From Pararobbsia alpina_A (GTDB taxonomy: Bacteria; Pseudomonadota; Gammaproteobacteria; Burkholderiales; Burkholderiaceae): 64,000 nucleotides of DNA. Positions 58,249 to 64,000 of this stretch are shown here, in pieces (position 1 is the stretch's first letter; every line of letters begins with the position of its first letter). Location: the NCBI RefSeq assembly GCF_965118125.1, contig NZ_OZ221289.1, positions 372,001 through 436,000 of the forward strand. Reading direction: 5' to 3'. A model generated the notes under the pieces. The model was given only the letters and a program-made list of their open reading frames with translations, did no database searches and was not told the origin of the DNA. The translations under genes and the position numbers were made by a program.

Positions 58249-58395
58249 ATGCCCTACCGTCGAATATGTTTTGTAGATCAGATCAGGATGAATCGCAAAC
58301 TCGAATTGATGACAAACCTCGCGGCCCTATGCAAAGCTCATGGAGCGTCGCGTGAACTGCTCGAAATCAAGAGCTTTGGTCTTGAGGCTCGTTGA
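58249..58395 (+). CDS. possible 48-residue protein
   Basis: MPYRRICFVDQIRMNRKLEL then TNLAALCKAHGASRELLEIK. A believable helix-rich mini-protein, overlapping nothing real, but without a strong start signal. Unknown. Confidence 0.3.
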   Translation: MPYRRICFVDQIRMNRKLELMTNLAALCKAHGASRELLEIKSFGLEAR

Positions 58396-58937
58396 AAAGG
58401 GGGTAGACGTGGCGCGCGCGAAGGCGTCGGACAGAGTGCTATTCGTACGCCGTCTAAAGTGTGCGCCTATGATAGCCACGAAGTCCTTGGCCCACGCGAG
58501 AGACGCAGCGCGCTGGGGATGGAGATTGGAACCAACGCGACTCGGTGATGGCTTCGCCGCGAAGCCGATTCCAGTCGTCGCGGGCCCAAACTAGGACGAG
58601 CCGCATTATCCCGGATTTCGCACGTGCAGCAAATCGCCCTCGGGCAGGCGTTTGGCGATGTCAGGCACGCGCCTGGCTATGGATGAGGGTTCGAACGCCG
58701 GGAGACAGTTATGGCCCCAATATTACGCGAGATGGGCAAAGTGGCCGTAAAGCTGAATGTCGGATCGGCCACCCGCAACCGTGGGAAGCGCTCTTGCGAA
58801 TGCGGGCGCGCGCAACACTCTGCTGCCTCGGGTGTCACGCGGGGCAGTATTTGGGCGAACCGAGAACGCGTGCGATGCGCACCTCGCCATGGCCAGCAGA
58901 TGGTCGTTGCGAGCCTAAGTATTCGTGATTAGTAGCC
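58396..58937. other. no gene seen; leader of the receiver gene
   Basis: About 540 bases. A short frame at 58711-58932 has a GGGAG site but an unlikely composition, and I leave it out. Confidence 0.35.
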
Positions 58938-59396
58938 ATGCATCGGCGCCTTCAACGTTGCGAGCAATGGAACTCGGGGTTTCACTCACTCCATGCACCC
59001 CCTCGCATTCTGGCGGTGGATGACCATCACGAGACACTTGAGGTTGTGGCCACTTTACTTACGCTTCGAGGGTATTGGGTCGCCGTCGCATCTGACGGAG
59101 CGTCGGCCATAATGGCCTGTGGAAATTTCGAACCAGACCTCCTCCTGTTGGACATCACGCTGCCGGACATGAGCGGAACAACGGTGTTGCGTACGCTCAG
59201 AAGCACGGGAACGACTTCGCCGGCTATCGCTCTGACAGCACTTGCATTTGAGGCCGATAACCGTGTCTACCGAGATGCCGGATTTGACGCACTATGCGCC
59301 AAGCCCGCTGACATCGAACATTTGCTTCGCATCGTACGAGACCTCGTGCGACCAAGGACGGGCGTATTGGCTTTCCACGGATCCCTCATGTCCTAG
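58938..59396 (+). CDS. orphan receiver-domain protein (paralogue of 12468)
   Basis: 152 residues. Same N-terminal tail pattern as the protein at 12468 (EQWNSGFHSLHAPPRILAVDD against EQWN-G-...-VHVPARVLAVDD). Receiver residues: acidic pair in RILAVDDHHE, Asp in LLLLDITLPDMSG, Thr of AIALTALAF and Lys of LCAKPADI. No output domain and no kinase nearby. The tail before the receiver domain is unusual and shared, so the two are duplicates that still keep it. Confidence 0.8.
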   Translation: MHRRLQRCEQWNSGFHSLHAPPRILAVDDHHETLEVVATLLTLRGYWVAVASDGASAIMACGNFEPDLLLLDITLPDMSGTTVLRTLRSTGTTSPAIALTALAFEADNRVYRDAGFDALCAKPADIEHLLRIVRDLVRPRTGVLAFHGSLMS

Positions 59397-59862
59397 CTAC
59401 CGCTGCGCGGCAGAATCTGCGTCTGTCGAATCTTGCAGGTGATGCATCGTGGCCATAGTAAGCGCGGCAACGTTGCGATTTCCCTCAACAGACACTCGTG
59501 CTGACCGGCAGAGTCGCTTGCAGGCCTGGTCTGAGGCTCGCCGCTGGTGGCGCTAGCCTCTACTTCGACGTTGACGTGGACAGCAAGTCTGGTGGCTGCG
59601 CTGGTGGCGAAAGCGCTATTCGGCCCCGTGAGGAACATGCGGTTGCCAGTCGCGAGCGATGACCGTCAGCAATGTCTGTCCCCAGTCGATGAACAGCTGA
59701 CGCAGCCGTGCAATGTTTGGGTGTATCGAAGGCGCGGGTGCGCTCTGTGCTACTAAGCAAGGCGCGCGAAACGCCGACAGCGCACGTGGGCGGCGGGTCT
59801 TGATATTCCGATTTTCCTTAAACCGAAATGATGCGTTAGAAGCCGTACCTGCGGAGATATGT
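59397..59862. other. no gene seen
   Basis: About 470 bases. Holds the leader of the next small gene. Nothing else supported. Confidence 0.4.
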
Positions 59863-60156
59863 ATGCCGATGTCAGAAAACGAATTGCGGTGGCTCGCGCT
59901 TGAGCGTGATCTTTCGGATGAGGCGCAAACAGCCGTGCGGGCTGCTACCCTCGGCACGTGCGGCGTGGCGTACGCCTTGGTCGGCGGACACGCCATGCTT
60001 GCGGAATGCGACGACAGCGTCCTTGCGTTGAGAGCGGCTGTTGTCAGATTCGTTCTCGAAGTACGGGCTCGCATTGTGTCTCCGTGCCCTGACATCCCTA
60101 CTTCCGTACCGACGCGCGAACCTGAGAAGCCGCCGCGACGTGACGTTTGCAACTAG
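59863..60156 (+). CDS. small hypothetical protein, 97 residues
   Basis: ATG 59863, eight bases after GGAG. MPMSENELRWLALERDLSDE, then ALVGGHAMLAECDDSVLALR and a Pro/Arg-rich tail. Soluble, helical. No family. It lies 140 bases before the PRC-barrel gene on the same strand and could share its transcript. Confidence 0.6.
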   Translation: MPMSENELRWLALERDLSDEAQTAVRAATLGTCGVAYALVGGHAMLAECDDSVLALRAAVVRFVLEVRARIVSPCPDIPTSVPTREPEKPPRRDVCN

Positions 60157-60296
60157 AAAGCCATCCCGAGCGTGCTGCTTCGTCAAGCCATTCGTCGGCG
60201 CTAATGCCCGGCATTGGCCCACCGTCTAAAACCGCACCGAGATGGAACGTCGCTTGCGTCGTAGATTGCTCCTTTACTTGTTTTATGGAGGCGGCT

Positions 60297-60773
60297 ATGG
60301 GTTCCATTTCGCAGCAAGGCGTACAAAAGGGCGGCGCTCGCATCGTTGGAGGCGGCCGCGGAGAGGGTCCGGGTCCGGACGTGATGGCGGCGGCTTCGCT
60401 TGATGGCAACAAGGTGCTCACGTCAGACGGTGAACACGTCGGTAAAATCTCCGACATCATGTTAGACGTACGTTCTGGTCGCATCGCGTATGCGGTGCTC
60501 TCAGAAGGCGGGTTCCTCGGTATGGGTTCGACGTTACATGCGATTCCTTGGGGCGCATTGACACTCGACACCGAAGAAAAATGCTTCCGCGTCGATATCG
60601 CTGCTCAGCGGTTGAAGGACGATCCCGGCTTCGACAAAGACCACTGGCCATCAATGGCAGACGCGTCGTGGGGTACCTCGATGCACACGTACTACAATCG
60701 CACGCCGTATTGGCAGGACACGCCTGTCGCCGACCTGAACGATCCGGTTGCGCGTCAGTCGCTTGACCACTAA
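60297..60773 (+). CDS. PRC-barrel domain protein
   Basis: 158 residues from ATG 60297 (GGAGG). The PRC barrel (VMAAASLDGNKVLTSDGEHV, KISDIMLDVRSGRIAYAVL) is followed by LHAIPWGALTLDTEEKCFRV, a DUF2171-like arrangement. PRC-barrel proteins of this size are soluble and often belong to stress regulons in proteobacteria. The C-terminal WGTSMHTYYNRTPYW is a conserved tail in Burkholderia homologues, to my knowledge. Promoter region holds nothing recognisable. Confidence 0.85.
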   Translation: MGSISQQGVQKGGARIVGGGRGEGPGPDVMAAASLDGNKVLTSDGEHVGKISDIMLDVRSGRIAYAVLSEGGFLGMGSTLHAIPWGALTLDTEEKCFRVDIAAQRLKDDPGFDKDHWPSMADASWGTSMHTYYNRTPYWQDTPVADLNDPVARQSLDH

Positions 60774-61260
60774 GGTTTGATGTTGGGAGCAGGTGGCCGC
60801 TGCAACGTGCGGCCGCTCGTCCTCTCTGCGAACTAAATAGATAGCCGTTGAGGGCGCTAGCCGACCTCGCGCTTGCGAGTCGATTCATCGCTCGCACGCT
60901 GCAGTGATGTACCAACACGCAGCAAAGATCTCACCGTCAGAAAACCGGCCAACGTGTTTTCGCGCGCGGCGCTGCCCTGACTTGCAGCCATATATCCGTC
61001 TACCCTGTTCGCGCAGATGGCGTTCCATGCCGGCTCGATTGAGCCGTTTTTCGCGTATCTAATTTCGCGTATCGAACATAGGGATTTGGAGTCGTCGGTT
61101 TTACGGTTGACGACCCGCTCCCATCGTCGTAGTCCCATGCCCATTGCAAGAGACAGCACGCATGTGCGGCGATGGCTTACATAATTGTGAAGGTGAGTCG
61201 CGAGCTTGAGTTTACGCACTTGCGTCCTACACTCAAGCCGCCACTGTTGCTGTCGCTGCC
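60774..61260. other. no gene seen
   Basis: About 490 bases. A GC-rich imperfect inverted repeat (ggccgc ... gcggcc) near 60795-60818 may be a weak terminator of the PRC-barrel gene; there is no T-run. Confidence 0.35.
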
Positions 61261-61665
61261 ATGACCGCCACCCTTCGTCGCAACCCCTCTGCGCAAGCCG
61301 AGCTCCTTACGTTTCTCGTGATTTCTCAGCTATTCGCAAGGAATACGACCGGTCATTGGATGACGGTCGAAGACTTCATCGGTTCGTCTATTATATGGCC
61401 GTCGACGGGCTATCACAGCAACGACGTCGTGCGACGGTCGATGCTCGCGAGCCGCGCGTTAAAGCCAGCGCAGGACATCAATGTCGCAGGCGTTACCACG
61501 ATCAATGGTGCAGCATTGCTCACCATGTTTGATGACAAAACCGCCTTGATTGTGCTGTTGAGCCGGCGTGCGGCATATATGAGTACCGCTTCGCTCACCT
61601 TGGGCGTACAACGTGGTATGCATAAGCAACACGCAGGCGCGCTCGTCCGGTGTGTGTCATTGTAA
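61261..61665 (+). CDS. possible hypothetical protein, 134 residues
   Basis: Plausible soluble protein: AELLTFLVISQLFARNTTGH, SSIIWPSTGYHSNDVVRRSM and VTTINGAALLTMFDDKTALI. No ribosome site and no family, but the amino-acid pattern looks genuine. Lower GC than the window. Possibly acquired. Confidence 0.35.
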   Translation: MTATLRRNPSAQAELLTFLVISQLFARNTTGHWMTVEDFIGSSIIWPSTGYHSNDVVRRSMLASRALKPAQDINVAGVTTINGAALLTMFDDKTALIVLLSRRAAYMSTASLTLGVQRGMHKQHAGALVRCVSL

Positions 61666-61765
61666 AACCATCGAACGCCACTTAATCTGTATCGATGCGA
61701 GCACGCATATGTTATGTGAAGTCGTTAGCGTCGAGCACGACGCGCTGTCCATGCCTCGGAATTTC

Positions 61766-61972
61766 CTAGTCGACGATCGCTCGCAAGATGCGGGGATGAT
61801 TTAGCTTGAAGGCGAGCAACATCTCGGCGCCCCTTTGACCAGCGGCCCCTAGACGCTTACAAGCCGCCTCGAATGAGAGGGAACACGCAATAGCCACGGT
61901 CAACACCATATGCAGAAAACAGCACGCCATCAGTCTCGGAAAGATAGGGGCTGTCAGGGTAAGGTCTGTCAT
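61766..61972 (-). CDS. small membrane-associated protein, 68 residues
   Basis: ATG 61972 with GAGGA five bases upstream. Hydrophobic segment LMACCFLHMVLTVAIACSLS, then FEAACKRLGAAGQRGAEMLL. The FEAACxxLGAAG string is shared with the broken small gene at 38405. Possibly a one-helix membrane protein. Confidence 0.45.
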   Translation of the reverse strand: MTDLTLTAPIFPRLMACCFLHMVLTVAIACSLSFEAACKRLGAAGQRGAEMLLAFKLNHPRILRAIVD

Positions 61973-62162
61973 ACGTTCCTCGGTTGCTAGCGTGTCTTCA
62001 CAGATACGCTGGATCGTCGATGCGCCGCGTTGCCACACGGCACAGACTGACGGCTCCGTATGTCGGCTACACAACCTGTTCGGGCGGTAGCATCGACTCG
62101 AGAGAGAGGCGCTGCGATGATTGGCGAGTCCGGAAAATCTCTGCGACTTTTTGTGCACGCAA

Positions 62163-62456
62163 TTAGATGAGGAAGTCGTCCCGATTGGCTGCGCCTTTTA
62201 TCCAAGCCGGCGGCTTACCGCGTCCTGACCAGGTAGCTCCGGTGGCCGGATCGCGATACTTGGCTGCAACTGCAGCCTTCTTGCTTCCAATCTTTCGTCC
62301 TCGCGAATGCCCGGCGATCTCGTCCACCGAGATTTCATAGTCGGCCATCTTTTGCTTGATGTCGGCGATGATGTCATCGCGCTCGGCAAGGCGCATCTGC
62401 TCGAGTTTCGCATCCAGCTCGGCTTTTTCGGCAAGTAGTTCTCTGTACGTTGTCAT
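62163..62456 (-). CDS. H-NS family nucleoid protein (copy 2)
   Basis: 97 residues from ATG 62456 (GAGGA site). MTTYRELLAEKAELDAKLEQ coiled coil, then AAKYRDPATGATWSGRGKPP. About three quarters identical by eye to the copy at 36290, including the C-terminus (NRDDFLI against NRDEFLI). Two H-NS copies in 26 kb suggest a large share of AT-richer acquired DNA that they may silence. The paralogues could form mixed oligomers. Confidence 0.92.
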   Translation of the reverse strand: MTTYRELLAEKAELDAKLEQMRLAERDDIIADIKQKMADYEISVDEIAGHSRGRKIGSKKAAVAAKYRDPATGATWSGRGKPPAWIKGAANRDDFLI

Positions 62457-63161
62457 CCGTCTAATCCTCGAAGTAGGTCGATACATTATATCGGGGCAAC
62501 ACGGGTATGCCCTCCGCGATGGTGCCTTCATATCGTGGGCGCGATAGACCGTGACGATTTCCGCTCAATATGACACTCGTTGTCCGGCTGCGGCGGAGTG
62601 AGCGACGCAGCTTGCTGCTGACCGTTGTCATTTACGTCGCCGACGAATTGCTGTACGTTTACACAGTATTTTGCCTTGCATCGCGAACCCCGGACCGCCG
62701 CACGTCCTGCAGAGATCTACGACGCTCACTCGTCAGCCATCCTCGAACTCTTATGCGAGATACATAGGCTGCGAGCTACGATATCGCGGGCGGGCTAGGT
62801 GCGAAGGATGTGTGCCGGCGCGCCCTCAGGGGTGCCTGCGCAGTTATGGGAAGCGTACGTGGCGCTGCTAGACAAGGAACCGGCATTGAGTGACCGGCCG
62901 ACGCATTGGCGGCGGCTCAAGATTGAGAGCGCGAGTTGCGAGAGGTCCGTACTATTCGAGTCGGGGCCATCGGAGTTCCCGTCGTTCGTTGCGACCGACG
63001 TACGTTTCACGGCGCGCCCGTTGTAAAAACGACGTGCCTCGAACACGAAGGTGGCCGGAAAGGCCGAGCCGGCAATCAACACCTGTTCGACAGGTCACGA
63101 AAAAACCGACGCCCCGTCGGTTGGAATGTGTGTTGCGGTATTGCGGTCCACGGAGGCAAGA
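62457..63161. other. no confident gene
   Basis: About 700 bases upstream of the 63162 gene and H-NS copy 2. A plus-strand frame at 62799-63026 (AQLWEAYVALLDKEPALSDR) lacks a good start. Nothing else. Confidence 0.35.
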
Positions 63162-63488
63162 ATGCGCGTAGAAGTGACAACCAGTCGGACTAGCCCCTGG
63201 CCATCAAGCAGCAAGGAAAGTCAAGGTGCCTACGTGGTACTTGGCGTTCTGTCCGTAGAAACAGAGGCAGTGTCAGAACTGAATGCCGAAGTGCCGGTCG
63301 CTCGACTTCGGGGAGACGCTGAAGCGGATGGCGAGCTTCTTCCGCCATTGGTGGACGCAAAGATAACGGAGCTCTCCGATAGCAGATTTGCACTCACGGG
63401 AATGGAAATTCGAGGCGCGTCTCGATTTGCGCAAGCGTGGTATTGCGAGGTACGCGTGACGCACGCGGACGTCAGTCCAGTGCTTTAA
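63162..63488 (+). CDS. hypothetical protein, 108 residues
   Basis: ATG 63162, six bases after GGAGG. MRVEVTTSRTSPWPSSSKES, then VLSVETEAVSELNAEVPVAR and RFALTGMEIRGASRFAQAWY. Strand-rich, soluble, ends RVTHADVSPVL. No family. Convincing start; probably a small beta-rich protein. The IS200/IS605 element and HxlR fragment follow. Confidence 0.6.
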   Translation: MRVEVTTSRTSPWPSSSKESQGAYVVLGVLSVETEAVSELNAEVPVARLRGDAEADGELLPPLVDAKITELSDSRFALTGMEIRGASRFAQAWYCEVRVTHADVSPVL

Positions 63489-63629
63489 AACTGTAACTCG
63501 GAGATTTGTGGCTCGGCTGCACTCTTGTCGCCGTGAGTCAACGAGAACAAAGCGGCCCGCAAGATACCTGCCGCTACTCGCGGGAAGGGCAAGCGTACAC
63601 CGTGGACGCGCTCGGGTGCATCCGACGTG

Positions 63630-63715
63630 TACGCGCACCGAATTTCCTGTCCAACCACCGCGGGTTGACTATGCACTGACTTCGCTCGGCCAGTCGTTGT
63701 GGGACGTCGTGTTTG
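63630..63715 (+). pseudogene. HxlR-family regulator, C-terminal fragment
   Basis: Plus strand reads PPRVDYALTSLGQSLWDVV, the end of the winged helix of HxlR-type regulators (PP-x-V-x-Y-x-LT-x-L-G-x-SL). Only about 25 codons remain. The IS200/IS605 element begins a few bases to the right, so the insertion (or deletion next to it) removed the end of the gene. Confidence 0.55.
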
Positions 63716-63749
63716 AGCCAGTGCGCGGCAACCCTCTTCCTTTAGGGGG

Positions 63750-64000
63750 AGGAAGGATAGCGCGGACGGCAAAGCCGTCCTTCTAGGGCCTTAGTGCGGC
63801 GTTTGCTGCTGCTCGATGTAGCGGCGTACCACGTCGATAGCGGCGCCGCTACACGAGCCCGCAAAGTAGGACGGCGACCAAAGTGCGCCGCCCCATAGCT
63901 TGCGGCGGATGCTCGGATAGTTCTTCTGGCGGATCATCCGGCTCGAAACACCTTTCAGGCTGTTCACTAGCGCCGACACGGCCACCTTGGGCGGATAGTT
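63750..64000 (-). mobile_element. IS200/IS605-family element, right part (cut by window edge)
   Basis: Minus-strand tnpA, C-terminal half visible: VSALVNSLKGVSSRMIRQKN, then LWGGALWSPSYFAG and RRYIEQQQTPH (stop at 63791). TnpA is a single-strand transposase with HUH nuclease; the catalytic HUH part lies beyond the window. Downstream sits a perfect hairpin ggacggc-aaa-gccgtcc near 63757-63773, the subterminal structure used for end recognition. The reading frame is open up to the edge. Confidence 0.85.

Overview
The window looks like an accessory replicon or genomic island of a member of the Burkholderiaceae (Paraburkholderia, Caballeronia or Burkholderia type). The evidence is the high GC content, the Burkholderia-style small proteins, H-NS-like proteins with a C-terminal TWSGRG DNA-binding motif, a membrane-bound PQQ glucose dehydrogenase, a tripartite FUSC/MFP/OMF efflux operon and a plasmid-type tyrosine recombinase remnant. 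There is no replication origin, rRNA, tRNA or CRISPR array that I can support. The species-level origin is inference.

Layout. 0-4 kb: HAD phosphatase (cut by the window edge), DUF4326 protein, a manganese catalase followed by a formate/nitrite transporter gene broken by two amber codons, and a YciF-like ferritin-fold protein. 4-11 kb: EAL phosphodiesterase, PQQ glucose dehydrogenase (gcd), a porin broken by an amber codon, two glgX fragments facing each other, and a doubly frameshifted histidine kinase. 11-17 kb: a decayed second copy of the catalase/transporter locus, an orphan receiver protein, a YqjD/YqjE/YqjK-like trio with a broken middle gene, and a UvrA-like ATPase. 17-23 kb: IS3 remnant, a FitAB-type toxin-antitoxin pair with its operator, a recombinase remnant, a LysR regulator, and a complete IS21 element with a 5-bp target duplication. 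23-28 kb: an intact FUSC-DUF1656-MFP-OMF efflux operon. 28-35 kb: a recombinase/secreted-protein chimera, a DUF1579 protein, divergent-then-convergent LysR and pirin genes, an IS30/NADP-oxidoreductase chimera, an MFS exporter and more relics. 35-47 kb: H-NS, three Hsp20 genes, a second-type groES-groEL operon, IS remnants, and an AT-richer orphan gene. 47-64 kb: one broken and one intact ClC chloride channel, a DoxX/NDH-2 fusion, a Nudix hydrolase, a second orphan receiver, a PRC-barrel protein, a second H-NS, and an IS200/IS605 end that cuts an HxlR-type regulator fragment.

How it fits together. The intact genes lean strongly towards stress tolerance: peroxide removal (Mn catalase, YciF-like), protein folding (GroESL and three small heat-shock proteins), envelope and ion homeostasis (ClC channels, YqjD-like, PRC-barrel), and export of toxic aromatics or drugs (FUSC, MFS). 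Around them lies a large number of relics: truncated genes, chimeric junctions, IS scars and genes stopped by a single in-frame codon. The same small families recur within the window: two H-NS, two orphan receivers, two GYVLWGHA proteins, two ClC channels, three catalase loci. This suggests repeated duplication and decay in a gene-poor replicon. No clearly new multi-gene system emerged. The most useful observations are the decayed catalase-locus copies, the clustered in-frame stop codons (mostly amber), the compensated frameshifts in a ClC channel, the DoxX/NDH-2 fusion, and the paired orphan receivers.
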